Positions 10,898-23,241 of a DNA stretch of 64,000 bases are shown here, one piece after another; position 1 is the first letter of the stretch, and every line of letters starts with the position of its first letter. The translations under genes were made by a program, and so were the position numbers. Below the pieces are notes generated by a model. The model was not told the origin of the DNA and ran no database searches. It was given only the letters and a program-made list of their open reading frames with translations. Origin of the DNA: Planoprotostelium fungivorum (taxonomy: Eukaryota; Evosea; Variosea; Cavosteliida; Cavosteliaceae); NCBI GenBank assembly GCA_003024175.1, contig MDYQ01000060.1:39289-103288 (forward strand), read 5' to 3'.

Positions 10898-13425
10898 CTA
10901 GTAGTCCATGACACCAGAGAAGGGGTTGAAGTTTCTGTACTGTCCGTAACCCTCGATATCGGGTCCGTTGGTGTTGGCGTTGGTGGTCTGTCCGTTGTTC
11001 TTCACGCTGACTCTGACGGCTCCAGTTCCTCCGTAGCTGACGCACCAGGTATCGGTGGTGCCGGAGATGGTGTGCCAGTTGTCTCTTCCACCTGTGGAGG
11101 TCAACGATGATCTACAACGAGCCAAGGAGACTCACCGATGTTGACGTTGACTTGAGCTCCGGGGTTGGCGGAGATGGCGTGCATGCTGACACAGTCGTTG
11201 GGCTAAAAATAGAGTGAGCTTGGTGGAGGCTGAGAATAGACTCACGGTCCAGTTCATGGTGAGGGCTCCTCTGTCGTCGTTTCTGTCTTGGTTGGTGGCG
11301 TGTCTTCTGTATGACCAGTAGACGCTGTTCTTGGATGGCTGAGAGCCTCCGGTCTTGAACCAGTTGGCGTAGTAGGCGGTCATTCCCTGGGAAGGGGTGA
11401 GTATGTGCGTAACGTACGTAGAAATAGCGGCTCACCCAGAAACCAGCGTGGAATTGTCCGTTGGTATAGAAGTCGGAGGCATCGAAAGTCTGTGCAAAGT
11501 CAGTGCTGTGTTGGATTTCCATTCGAATGAAAAGCTCACGTGTCCGGCATCTAGGAGAGGAGTGATGTATGAAGACTCAGAGTAATCGTTCCAGGTGATG
11601 ACTTCGACAAATTGAGCCGAAGACTGTCACGCGTCAAACGTGGCTCGTTGTAGATGGATGTCACCTTGATGGCCTGCTGCCAGCGGATGGCGTAGATGTT
11701 CTCGTCTCCGTCGGAGGTTCCCTGGGGCCAGACCCAGTTCTTACCCCACTGAGGCAAGTGGCAGAAGAACCATGGAGCGACACCAACCATGTACTGCTTT
11801 CCTCCCGATTGGCTCATGAGTCCGTTGTCACGGTCAGAAGAGGATTGTTTTCCCCAAGCGTCCCATCCAAAGAGACAGTCCACGTTGGAGTACCTAAGAC
11901 AATGAGTGGGTGTGTGGATAGAGGATGGACTCACTGCTGGTAGCTGTTGGGGAAGAAGTTGGGGCAGAGGTACAAGTTCTTGTTGACTCTCTATCGCATG
12001 ACGTCAGCTTGAGACTTGAAGTTCAAGATAGAGGTTCTCACGTTCTTCCAGTTTCCCCATGCGTTGTTGTCCATACCTCCAAAGTTGGCGTAGAAGGTGG
12101 AGACGAAGGGACGTCCGTTGTACTTGAAGTAGGCAGAGTTGTCGGCGAAGGAGTTCATCCAGTCAGTCATACCGTCCCAGCCATTGCTTCCCCATACTGT
12201 CATATCGAAGGAGACGAAGATCTTGAAGCCAACGTTGTTGGCGGCGGCCAGCATCTGTCCGATCTTATCCTTCTGCCAGCTGTCGGTTCCACAGTTGACG
12301 GCGAAGGCATCGATGCCGACGGCCTTGGCGAGCTTCATCTCCTTCTCGAAGTAAGACTGGTCGTTGTTGTTGGCGTATCCCATCATGTAGTGAGCGAACA
12401 CGGCACGACCGTTGCTGGGCTGGGGGGTGGGGTTCTGAGTTGTGGGGGTGGGTGTGGGGTTCTTGGTGGTAGGGGTGGGGCTCTGGGTGGTGGGGTTGGG
12501 AGAGGGTGTCTTACCGGTGGAGTAGACAGAGTTTCTCCAGCCAGATCCGCAGCGAGAGGAACCGTCGTTGCACTTCATGTTGCAGTCTGACTCGGGGGCT
12601 TGTCCGTAACGGCCGTAGCTGTTACCACAGAAGCACTGGGTGGAGTATTGGACAGCGAAGTAGCTGAAACCCTGGCAGATGCTGGCGCATTGAGCGACGC
12701 TGCCGACGTTCTCGGTGTACTTTCCGGTCAAATCTCTGTTGCCGTCGTCCTTGTAACAGCCGACGTATTGGTAGCCGTTGGAGGAGGTGGGCTGAGGTTG
12801 GGGCTGGGGAGAGCTTCCGTTGGTGGCGGAGGTGGAGAGGGTGTAAGAGTAAGACTGTCAGAGGATCAGATGTTGAACACGATGAAGAAGGAGGGATGGA
12901 AGACTTACGGCGACGATGCGGAAAACGACTCCTCCGTTCTGGTCGGCGGTGAAGTTGCAGTTGGGTCCGTTCATACCGACACAACCCCAGTTGACATTGT
13001 AAGATCCTCCAATGGTGACCTAAGAGTTCATCAGACATCTTCGGGCGGTCGTCCATCGTATCGTATCGGGAATCATTTTGTATGACATACCTTCCAGTTG
13101 TAAAGCTTTCCGGGGCGAAGTCCAGTGACGGTAGCCTTGTATTCACAAGCCTGGGCGTGAGTAGCGGTCATAACTCCCTTGGACTCATCAGCGGCCCAGT
13201 TGTTGGCAGATCCGGCATCTTGAGGCCAGTCTCCGACGGCGCGGTATACCTATTCCATCATCAGTACCTGCATCTTCGGGCGACGGATCCATTCGTTTCG
13301 AAATCAGGATCCAGAACGATATGACATTGACATACCTGATCTCCCCAACCACACTCGGGGTTGTTGGGATAAGCGACCTGCGCGGCGGCGAGGGCCAACA
13401 CAACCAATAAGACGAAAGACCTCAT
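10898..13425 (-). CDS. Secreted WSC-domain alpha-1,3-glucanase, GH71 family
   Basis: The start at 13425 gives a signal peptide ('MRSFVLLVVLALAAA'). An N-terminal beta-rich module of about 95 residues follows, with conserved Trp/Cys ('NWGCVGMNGPNCNF'). Next is a WSC carbohydrate-binding domain ('YVGCYKDDGNRDL', 'FAVQYSTQCFCGNSYG'), a Pro-Thr linker ('PTTQSPTPTTKNPTPTPT') and a GH71 catalytic domain: 'VFAHYMMGYANN', 'FKIFVSFDMTVWG', 'RPFVSTFYANFGG', 'CLFGWDAWG', 'FVEVITWNDYSESSYI'. The WNDY-ES motif is typical of GH71 mutanases, which cut alpha-1,3-glucan. A further C-terminal beta domain ends '...GVMDY'. At least eight short introns interrupt it. The natural substrate may be fungal cell wall or the amoeba's own coat; that is inference. 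Protein length is about 730 residues. Confidence 0.92.
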
Positions 13426-13817
13426 GACTGGGGTCTGTCTCCTTGTCGGATGTAAATCGAATGACCTACCGCCCCCGCTCGTCGTTCCACGCCATCCATT
13501 CTCAGCTCGTTGTAGAATGCCATACCTCGAGGCATCTGTGACAGCTGCATACGCCATTCTGAACAAGAGCCGACAGCGAGCCGCCACACCAGCGGTGAAT
13601 CGGGCAGCTCCCTCTCCCTTTAGACCTCGTCCTGGTACTGAGGGGCGGCTGTTCACGGACGGTCGCGAACTCGTTCGCGTGTGGAGGCGAATGGGGTCAG
13701 AAGAGGAGGCTGAAGTTTCCGCATCTCTTTTCGGGTCTTTATTTTGTCAACGCTTTGAAGTTTCTGTCTTCAACATGTGATGTCGATGGAGGAACGATGA
13801 AGAAGATGAGAGGGGTT
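13426..13817. promoter_or_regulatory. Upstream region of the GH71 gene
   Basis: The 390 bp between the SPT20 stop and the GH71 start are GC-rich and contain a small inverted repeat CGCGAAC-TC-GTTCGCG near 13664-13679. Open frames on both strands look like shadows. It probably carries the GH71 promoter. Confidence 0.35.
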
Positions 13818-16358
13818 CTATTGGGGTTGCATCTGTTGGAGTTGTTGCTGTTGCTGGAGCTGTTGCTGCTGGAGTTGCTGCAGTTGTTGTTGTTGCATGA
13901 GGTTCATCTGCGAGTTACCGCGGTACATCAACCTGCCTGTGGGAGGTCAACGATGTGATGACGTCATCTGACGTCACCTCCTGGGCCCGCCATGGTATTC
14001 GACGAGTTTCCCGCCATTTGGTGTCCGAAATTTCCCATAGCATTGGGGTTCATGCTCTGTATGATGATATTGGGACTGTGGACGGTCTGACCGGGCAAGT
14101 TGAGTTTCTGCACCTGCTCGGGGTGAGTCCCAATTTTAAACTTTAAATCGCCTCACCATCTTTTTATTGTTAGCCAATTGGGCCGCGTCGGGGGCGTTGA
14201 TGTTTCCCGCCATCATCCCAAGAGAAGAATTACTCCTGTTCATTTGGGACATGTGTAGAGGTACACCGGGTAGCTGTCACCGTCAGACGTCCATCCGTCG
14301 TCTATACCTCACGATCATCTGTGGCTTGTTCTGTGGATTGACCATCTGCTTGCCGTGGACGACCTGCACCGGCCCGGCCTCGCCCTCCGTTTCTTCTGAA
14401 TGAGAGTCCATGACTTGTCCTTCCTTCTCGTAGAGAGATTTGAGTTGCTGCAAGGTCAGATTGGCCGTGGCCGCGTTACCCAGAGGAAATCTGCCTCGTT
14501 GTAGATGGGATCGGGCGGGAAACTCACTCTGTCGTGTCGGTCTGTGAAGTTCGGAGGACGCCAGAGTAACCCGTACTCTGGTGATGATTGAGGTGAAACG
14601 AGCAGTATGGTTTTCCTGGAAAAAGTCAGGAGAAATCGTCGAAATTTCGTTTTGGCGGGAAAATAGATCACCGTTGACGTAGAATCGTAACTTCCGGTTG
14701 AGGAGACTGCTCGGATTTTCCGGCCTCTCGACGACTTTGACGGCGGCGGCGGTGCCTGCGGCGTTGTTGTATTGGTTGATGACCTTGTTGATGGCCTGAT
14801 GGATCGAATGTTCCAGGTGGTCGGAGACGTGATGCGTGTTCTCCTTCTTGTTTTGAATGATTTGAAGGAGTTTACTGTGTGGGTCGGTATACGTTTCGTC
14901 TTCATGATGTGATCTTGTGTGATGATCGATGATGGTGATGGGCATGATAACGATGATGATCATGATGGCCATGCTGACATGATGAAGATGATGACTCACG
15001 ACGTGGGAGCTGATGATGAGGCGGACAGTGGAACGCTAGGAACAAAATGTCTCCTCTTCTTAGGAACGTAATACTTGTGTCGATTGTAGTGAATCAGATT
15101 GTTCAGATAGGCCACCTACCCAGCGTCACCCACCGACTCTTCGCATTCACAGAATTCAGATCACCTCGATAGAAGGATCCAAACAGAGCGGTTCAGACTG
15201 AGCGTGAACATATTCCCTCTCTGCGGCGATCATCTGACTTGGTTCAGCACACGGGACGCCCAGGGAAACTCTCACGTCATCTACGGACCATCTGTCTCTG
15301 TCCTTCGACACGAGATTGTGTATATCATGAATGAGTGACGACGGTGTCGGTCTCAACAAGACTCGGCGCGTTGTAGTGACGGAGACGTAGACCGGGACGC
15401 CCGGTGCGGCCGGTGGAGGTGAAGCGCTGGGGGGCTGACACGTCGATCAGCTTCTCACTTATCATAGAAGGATCGAGGGCTCACCAGACTCTCTTCTTTT
15501 CCCTTCGAATTTTTCACGGAGATGCCGGGCTTCGCGGCCACTTTGGAGTTCTTCACTCGGGCACGATGAGGTGCGGTAGGTGCTCCAACTCCGGCCGTGT
15601 TCGTGTGCTCTTTCGTCAACTGTTGGGTGTCAATGTGGGAAGCGGGGTTTTATCGATCTACAACAGTGTAGAGAGATGACTCACCCTCTCCATTTCCCCC
15701 CTGTGATCGACGACATCGACTACGATGCATCCGTCGTACCAATGGACGCTGTTGGCGTTGTGGTTCTCGATGATGTCGACGAGATCGAATGGTATCTCTT
15801 GTCGGTTGATGAAGTCCATCAGGCTGTCTGCGTCTCGGTTGTAAGGATAAGATGGTCCCTGATGCGAGATCAGATTACGAAAATCTCATCGTCCAAGAGG
15901 ACAATCCATAACATTTGAGATGCACCTGTTCGTCGAGACAAAAATGAGGTATGTACAGGTGGATGGTGAAAGAGGACTTCAATTGGTCCATTCGATCGAT
16001 CAGCGTCGGCGATGGTCTGAATCGGGTATCGGCTGGTGCAGGCCTCGTTACGGCTGCTCTCAACAATTGATCTCCCAAAGAATCTTTTCGATAACCTTCC
16101 AATAATCCTTCATCTCCCTCTGTGACTTCCTGTATGTCGATTATAGCCGTTGAGATGATTCGAGATCTTCACCGTAGATTGAGCCTTGTTAGATATCTCT
16201 TCCCATTTCCTCTTCAGATGATCGCCCCAACGTCTGGCGAAGGGATTCAGTTTCACATTTTCCGCCGGTTGAGTGGTCGGAGTTGGATTGGGCTCTACGA
16301 CGACGATTGGATCGGTCTGGATGTTCTTGACCGTCTCCTCTTCGATAGATTCCTCCAT
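13818..16358 (-). CDS. SPT20: SPT20 homologue, SAGA complex subunit
   Basis: Exons from the ATG at 16358 ('MEESIEEETVKNIQTDP') run through 'NPFARRWGDHLKRKWEE' into the Spt20 domain: 'IPFDLVDIIENHNANSV' then 'HWYDGCIVVDVVDHR', equivalent to the family's 'LYDGCLIVEVRDHR'. Then come 'LLRPTPSSLIHDIHNLV' and 'AQSEPLCLDPSIEVI', matching 'ILLRPTPETLLSDI' and 'PLCLDPSP' of SPT20. The C-terminal part is rich in Asn/Gln and Met and ends with a poly-Gln/Leu tract ('QQQQLQQLQQQQLQQQQQ') at 13818. SPT20 is a structural subunit of the SAGA histone acetyltransferase coactivator in the nucleus. About ten introns. The neighbouring upstream gene encodes a bromodomain, also a chromatin function. Confidence 0.88.
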
Positions 16359-16464
16359 GGTGTTTGTATGGAGAAGATGTGATGTGATGCAGCTGTTTTC
16401 TGCGAATTTAAATTTCGCACATCACATCGCTGCATTCGTTAGGGAAGGAACTGTTTGCACAGAC
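16359..16464. promoter_or_regulatory. Divergent promoter region between SPT20 and ankyrin-BTB-bromodomain genes
   Basis: 106 bp lie between the divergent ATGs. It holds AT-rich sequence 'GCGAATTTAAATTTCGC' (16407-16423), a 17-bp near-perfect palindrome that could be a shared operator. Confidence 0.4.
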
Positions 16465-19303
16465 ATGACCAAAACTATCATCGAATGGACGATTGAAGGT
16501 GAGGAATCCTTTGGTAGACTTCATGTGATTGATCTTGGATCAAGGCAGCGCTGCGGGTGTGCGCAGGTGTTTGGAGAATGGAATGCCCATAGATTCACAA
16601 AACGAAGAAGGTAACACTGCTCTCTTCTACGCTACAGCCGAAGGACATATGGAGGTGGATGATTCATCTCTCTCTCCCTCACTCTGTTCAGATCATCTGC
16701 ATTTTATTAGAACGCGGATGTCGTCTTGATATCTCCAACAAATACGGTAGCACTCCATTGCATGAGGCAGCCAGATTGGCCAGACATCAGATCTTCGACA
16801 CGCTTATACAAGTAAGAGATGGAAAACCAACGATCCCATCTGAATCACACGACAGGCCGGTGCAGACATCCACGCTCGAGATGAAAACGATTGGGCCGTC
16901 ATCCATTATGCCGTCAGTTCACAAGACACAAAGATCGTCAACGCCGTCCTCGAAAAAGGTGACAATCACATCCATCATATCACATGCATCATCTCCGTAT
17001 CATCCACATTTCCACTCATCCACCTCAGCCGGTCAGATGTCCCTCGTGGCAACGACGAAAGAAGGTTACACTCCCCTGCACATCGCCGCCTCATGCTGCA
17101 ACATGGAGATGGTCAACTTCCTCCTCCAAAACGGCGCCACCTTCGACATGACAGACAACCAAGGGCGAACGGCTCTCTCTTTCATCTCGGTATCAGGTAT
17201 GACGTCTCACGAATGAATCGTGACGTCATTCATCGTGACGTCATTCATCGTTGTAGATGCCCCCGCTCCCGTCGAATTTCCTTCTCTTGCTTTGAGGGCC
17301 TCGGGAGTGTGTGCTGCTCTGAAGACAATGATCAACAAGCAAGATTTCTCTGACGTCACTTTCTCCGTACAACAAGACAATGCAGACCCAGTGACAATCT
17401 ATGGTGGGACCATCTCATCATCTCTCCATTCGTGACACACGTCGGAGACGATTGTGAGATTGTATGGATCTGACCGTGATGATAGGACACAAGGCCATCA
17501 TTTGCAGTCGCTCGGAACATCTGAACACGCTGATCGATCAATATTCCTCCACGGCTTCTTTCATGAACGAAGTCAACTCTCCCGTCATCATCACCGGCAT
17601 CCAACCTGCATCCTTCTTGGCCATACTCGAGTACCTCTACACGGGTGAGCGGATGAAATTTCGTCGAAATTTCGATGACGTCATCAGGTACCATCGATCG
17701 ATTTTGGATGGCAGACGGTCTGAGTGCACCTTACGAGGGCAGTCGAATGTCTAGAATGGTACAGACTGAAGAGGATACCTACCAGTGCATGCTGTTGGCT
17801 CTCGACTTGCACGTACAATCCGAAACGTGAGATCTCATCGAAATTTCATCGCGATTGACGCGAGACAGGTTCATGCTGGAAGACTTACGACAACTGTGCG
17901 AGAGAGTTCTCATGTTTGTCGTGCGTCCACGACAGCACACACCCATCTTAGAGATGTCACCCATCATCCAAGCCAGCGTGAGAGACGAAGAGCCTCCCTC
18001 TCCGTTCGTCAAGTTCTGTGCCACATATGTCATGCTCAACTACAATCTCATCATAGACATTCCAGAGTTAAAGAGGGCGCTATTGTTCGCCTCCGGTGTA
18101 TTAGATGCATCCATGCTCATCAGTCGGGTCAACGTCGATGTGAGTTGTAGATGGTCAATAAAATGACTTAACTTGGATCAGACGGCGAGAGGCATGAAAT
18201 GGTTGAAGCCGGCATCCACGGTGCAATGGACGTCACAGCAGAGTCTCATGACTGGAAAGAACCTGAAAACTGCACTGAGTGAGTCGTCTACATCGTTGTA
18301 GATGGATGACATCGCGGTAGGTATCTTCAACAAGAGCACGAAAGATCCGAAGGCCATGTATTTCTCCGAGCCCGTGGATCCCAAAAAAATTCACGCGCCA
18401 CTTTATTTTGAGACCATTCGATTTCCAATGGATTTCGGTACCATCAAGGTGATGACGTCACGTGACGTCACGCTGAAGCCTCCAGGACAAATTCGACAAG
18501 AAACTCTATCGCACGGTCGAAGAGTGGATCCACGACATGCAATTGGTCTTCTCCAACGCTGTCCTCTACAACCCGAAAGGTGACGCATCTGAAGTGATGA
18601 CGTGGTATGACGTCATCTGACGTCATCGTTGTAGAACACGAAGTCCACAAGACGGCGAATCACTTGAGCGGTCTCTTTGAGGGCAGACTGAGGAACGTGA
18701 GTTGGGAGGTGGCAACGAAGACGGAACAAGTCAAGTCATTGAAAGAGAAGAGGAGGAAAGAGAAGCGTAAGCCCTTAGAACCCGTTCACGTCCCCATCTC
18801 TAAGCCACAACCGGTGAGAACGATGACGATGTGATGGTGATGATGGTGATGATGATGATGATGCAGTTCACGGTGGAAGAGAGGATGCACCTGGCAAAGA
18901 CAGTCATCGGCTTGTCATCTGATCTCCTCTATCGGTCTCTCGAGATATTGAATGCCGGACACACGGTGGGCTCGTTGTAGATGGAATGGATCGAGGAGCT
19001 CACACAGTGACAGGTGCAGATGATGGACGATGATGACCAACCGATCGGGGAGGTACCCGTGGACACTGTAGACGTCGATTTCGGACAGGTGGTGTATGTC
19101 TTTACATCCATGAGTTGAAGGATCGCAGGTCAGCGACATCACTTTGAAAAAGTTGGAATCCATGTTCAAGAAGAACGTCCCCAACTATCAACCTCTACCG
19201 AAAGGTGATGCATCATCTCGTGTATGGAGAGTGATGCATTTTAGACAACACGAGTGTTCCGACGACGAGTATACCTGTTGGGGATCCAATGATCGAAATA
19301 TGA
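16465..19303 (+). CDS. Ankyrin-BTB-bromodomain-NET protein (predicted fusion)
   Basis: Domains in order: ankyrin repeats ('EEGNTALFYATAEGHME', 'YGSTPLHEAARLARHQ', 'EGYTPLHIAASCCNMEMV'), a BTB domain ('FSDVTFSVQ', 'GHKAIICSRSEHL', 'FLAILEYLYTG') and a BACK-like helical region. A bromodomain follows ('EPVDPKKIHAPLYFETIR', 'FPMDFGTIK', 'VFSNAVLYNP' with the acetyl-lysine-binding Asn), then a Lys-rich linker and a NET domain ('FTVEERMHLAKTVIGLS', 'VDVDFGQVVSDITLKKLE'). The BTB and bromodomain parts join through in-phase introns at 18140-18181 and about 18280-18318 with no stop and no room for a promoter. If the first of these introns were retained, the BTB part would stop at 18166. BET-type bromodomain plus NET reads acetylated histones; BTB usually mediates dimers or CUL3 binding. 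Confidence 0.75.
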
Positions 19304-19442
19304 AACAGATGTCTTTATTTCCTTGTCCATGTTCTCTCATTCTCATTTCCGGTGGGTTCGTAATGTTCGCAATCGTCTGTGCACATTCCGGCGGGATCAT
19401 TGTGGTTGATGGTGGCCACGCTTGAGACTCTTGACGAAGCTC

Positions 19443-20380
19443 TTAGCCTCGATTGGGCATAGCACGCCTTCGATCTGGATCTAGATGGTCACGACCCATT
19501 TTGTGATGGACGTCCTCACCCTCTGTGGCTGTTGAATCCATTTGTTTCCGTTGTGAAAAGCAAGAGAAGTTCATCATCTCAACACACTCGAAGCCGTCCT
19601 CCATGTATGTTGGCGCCTTGTTGGCATGTTCGAGAAGGTATATCGTCACGATGTCTTGATACAGGTTGTGATAGTCCATGGTGTCTCTGATGTGGGGTGT
19701 TTGTGTTGTTGTGTCGAGCAGAATGTAGAGAAAGCCGAGGAATCGGGGAGACTGCCGGCTTTCCTGTTTCAGAATAAAACCCGCGCGAAATTGGAACACG
19801 GCCTGTAGAGCGTTCGTGACATTCTCTTCTGTGAAATCGATCGTGATGACACTTCAGTTTCATGATGACGATGAAGGTGCGGTGCATTTACCTCTGATCC
19901 AAAGCGATGAGTAGATGGGTCAAGTAGCTGAGAGCAATTCTATGCTGACGATACCAATCGACTGAAGTTTGTGTGGTGTGCATCCGGCTCCTTATTTTGT
20001 GTCCTCGAACAGCGATAGGTCATGAAAAGTGTCTTTATACTTGAGCTCAGCGTTGTATCTGTAACTCGAGACGGTGACCGTCGATCATTCCCTCCTTCCA
20101 GTGATTCGCTATTAATCATTCTGGAGGCGAAGATGAACAATATTACCTTCTATTATGTGAAGCGGCGACAAGGATTAGCTGTCAGATTGCCTGTCTGCTT
20201 CTGTTCTATGAAATTCATCAAACATCCTGTGCACTTGGCTTTCTCTCGACAAACGTTCCTCCATATGGACTTCCTTACACCTCTTCGAACAGCTCTATTC
20301 ACCAAGTCACGTGACCATTTCGCCCAACCGTCGGTAGCGATCTCCAATACCCGGACGCGGCAGCTGATCACATCGATCAC
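19443..20380 (-). CDS. Unresolved minus-strand gene
   Basis: The space between the stop of the bromodomain gene and the divergent DEP gene fits one minus-strand gene. The best-supported exon ends at 19443 and reads 'NALQAVFQFRAGFILKQ', 'SPRFLGFLYILLDTTT' and 'DIVTIYLLEHANKAPTYME'. Upstream open segments include 'RIALSYLTHLLIALDQR' (before a GTAAAT...CACAG intron) and 'SCRVRVLEIATDGWAKW' with a CXXC pair ('KCTGCL'), starting at an ATG at 20380. I could not make all phases agree, and I do not recognise the family. The helical, hydrophobic exon pattern looks real. Confidence 0.45.
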
Positions 20381-20511
20381 ATCAGGGAGACGTTAGACCC
20401 ACAGGAGCAGCGATGATCGAGACCACACGACCTTCACCTCTACAATATTTTCGTGACAGTTTTCAAAAAAAAATATCCACAACAGGAAGCATCAACAACC
20501 AACACATCAAC

Positions 20512-22246
20512 ATGAGCGCCACAGAGGAAGAGCGCATGAACGCTCTGTCGATCTCTGGATCGTCTGATGCAGATAAGACGGAGAACCAAGAGAGTCCGGC
20601 ACAATCTCCAAGGATTGAGGAACCATCTCCAAAGATTGAGGTCACCACCTCTTCACCCCGTCAGACGGAACCAGATGGATTCAATCTGACCGAAGAGAGG
20701 AGAAAAGCAAAGAAGGGACGGGGTTTGTTTGGTGGAAAGACGAAAACAGAGAAGCAGGTGTCGATTAACGGTGAGAATCGTATGAACGTCGCGTATCGGA
20801 TTCTCATCTTCTTCAGCGTTCAACTTGGTGGACGAGACATACAGTGAAGAGGCGGTGGGTGTAATCGGTTGAGAGCTCTCGAATGACGTATAGTAGGTCG
20901 ATCAGATATGTGTGGATATGTTGGATCCTGACAAGGGAATTCCTTTGGGAAAGCACAAAAATGGCCTCTTAGAGACGGTAGATAACTGCTTCACCGGTGA
21001 TTAGATCGATGATATAATCTTCTCTTCCTCACATACGACTCAGGAGAGGAAGCTTTCGATTGGATCAAGAACAGATTGAATCTTTCCGGCGAAGATGAAG
21101 TGATTACCATCCATCATGATTACCTCTAAACCCAAAAGGTCATCCAAAAAGGGCAGACTCTGTTCATGAACCGAAACGTCTTCCATTCCGTGACAAAGAA
21201 ACACGCTTCCTTCCACAAGAAATCCGACATCCTCTACCAGTTCAGGGTAATGGTCGTCCATCACGATGTTCGTGTTGACGTGTGAAAGTTATACAACCCT
21301 CCATCGAACAACGAGCCCCTCAACACCCTCGCAAAGAGATACATGTCTGACTTCACAGAGAACGCTGCAGAGTTCTCAACGAACCTCGTCAACCTTGCCA
21401 TCCAGACTGTATCCGCCGCTCTCAACCCCAACGGAAGTCTAGATTACAAGGTGAGCTCTTCATCACCTCCATCGTGATGTCGTTGTCCATCATCTGATGA
21501 GTTTTGTAGAAGGCCGAAGCCTCCGAACAATTCAGAAGACTTTCCTTCTCTTCCACCACCCTCCAGAAGGTGATCCATCTACAACGATTCATTCGAATGA
21601 AACTCATCAGGTCAACGTCGACGGTCTGAACGAAGACGAACGACTTGTCTTCTTCATCAACGTCTACAACACCCTCTACCTCCACGCTCTCATCATGCAT
21701 GAGCTGCCGAGTTCGACTCAGGCGAGAAAAGCCTTCTGGCAGCACACCTACGACATTGGCAGCAAGCCCCACTCATTAGAATCCCTCCACTCTATTCTGA
21801 GAGGTGAGACTTCCGTCTACACCGTTGTAGATGACCGAATTTCAGGATTTTCCAAGTCGGTTGTATTGAAGGGTAACCCAATCATTCACGCCCTCTTGTT
21901 CAATGGTACGGACACTTCACCATCTGTGTCAGCCTACAGCGTGGCTAATTTTAGCACCGAGACCAAGGAGAAGGCCAGACTATATTTGGATCGTGCTGTG
22001 CAGTACAAGTCAGACACGGACGAGGTAGATCTACAACCCGCCATATTGTTTTCTCATGCGAGGCAGGTGTGGCTACCCAGACACTTTAAAGACTTCAAAG
22101 AGGACTTTGGAAGCAACGAGAGAGATGTTCTGACCTTCCTCGCTCAATATTCTGCGGACAAGACGTGCCATTATCTCAAGACGTACGTGAAGACCATCAT
22201 CATCAAGTACAACGAGAACACCACGGAGAAAGTCAAGATCGTATGA
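20512..22246 (+). CDS. DEP domain-DUF547 protein
   Basis: The N terminus is Ser/Glu-rich and disordered ('MSATEEERMNALSISG'), then basic ('KKGRGLFGGKTKTEKQ'). A DEP domain follows ('KNGLLETVDNCFTGEEAFDW', then 'LFMNRNVFHSV'). Next is a DUF547 domain: 'LNEDERLVFFINVYNTLYLH', 'PIIHALLFNGTDTSPSV', 'ILFSHARQVWLPRHF' and 'DVLTFLAQYSADK'. DEP domains usually place proteins at membranes or G-protein complexes; the DUF547 fold is thought to be papain-like but its role is unknown. The combination is known in protists and plants. Several introns near 20771-20900 and 21240-21290 were placed only roughly. The frame ends at 22246, or an additional exon may follow a GTATGA...CGCAG intron reading 'DPNACTCIESVSTIRTRM' to 22555. 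Confidence 0.82.
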
Positions 22247-23241
22247 GTCTAAATACGAAGATATTTATATAAATAAAAGTTGTCTCTCGCAGGACCCCAA
22301 TGCATGTACCTGTATCGAGTCAGTGTCCACCATTCGAACGAGGATGAACCCCAAGTTTGAAAGAAGAAGAGTCGTGGCAGAAGAGGTCAGAGACTCGAGA
22401 ATTCACTCTGCTCCTCTTAACACTCCGACTCGCCATTACGGCTGTCTTGAGGTTCGTAGAGTATGCTCGAGTTTCATCTCTGTCTCTTCCCTCTCATGTT
22501 CGTGCCCTCCCGTCTTCTCGCTGTTGCTGCCTCCCTCACCTCGTCGTCCGTGAAGAATGATAAACCAACCCCGGAAGGCTTTGACGGGAGCATTGCTAGA
22601 TCTACACAAGTTTTCCATCAATTCCAGGTTTTCGTCGGCTTTTCACCGATCGGCAGAGTTAGTTCGGCGATAAAAACACACGATGTGATACTTCGTCATC
22701 CAATCACCCAGCAACCTACAGTAGAAATGTCTTCAGGTGCTGATTGTTACGAAGCTAGTATAGAAGCTGACCCACCTGACGCCATACGAAACCCTGTAGT
22801 TTATCCTGGGCTTGCTCGAGGTTAGATCTAAGTGGTGGCGGGAGATTTGAAAATAGTAAACGGTTACGAGCCCTGGTTTAAGAGGTGCCTTCTGTCGGAG
22901 GTAGATGGGGGCAGATGGGGTCATTGATACTTAAACAGAAAACCCGTATTGTAAAGTGGAATCACAAGAGTGTCGGATTAGACATAAAGTCTCTAATGGG
23001 AGATGCAAAGAGGTGAGTTACTGTCAGGGTTACTTTTCGGTGGATGTCGATATGGACAATTGAAGAACAATAATGGCTGTGTAATGTGGTGAACACGAAG
23101 GAATGATAAAGGAAGAAGACTGCTTCAGAGAACTTATTGAGATGCATGAACCTGTTGTTTTCTTTTGTTTAATAGGAGCGGGTTGAAAAGAGGAGGCGAT
23201 CTGATTGGTGATGTGAAGTCCACTTTTATTCCCACATCCGA
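22247..23241. other. About 1 kb with no confident gene
   Basis: The first 300 bp may hold a C-terminal exon of the DEP-DUF547 gene. A 120-codon plus-strand frame at 22463-22825 ('NDKPTPEGFDGSIARS', 'HPITQQPTVEMSSG') has no recognised motif. I see no tRNA or snRNA signature. The last part should hold the methyltransferase promoter. Confidence 0.35.

Noticed and set aside
10360-10911. 183-codon plus-strand ORF
   Set aside because: No motif, overlaps the 3' end of the GH71 gene, biased His/Arg/Ser composition.
11925-12590. 221-codon plus-strand frame rich in Val/Gly
   Set aside because: Antisense of the GH71 catalytic exon, whose protein is clearly real.
20022-20396. 124-codon plus-strand ORF
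   Set aside because: No recognisable motif; it lies opposite open exons of the likely minus-strand gene.
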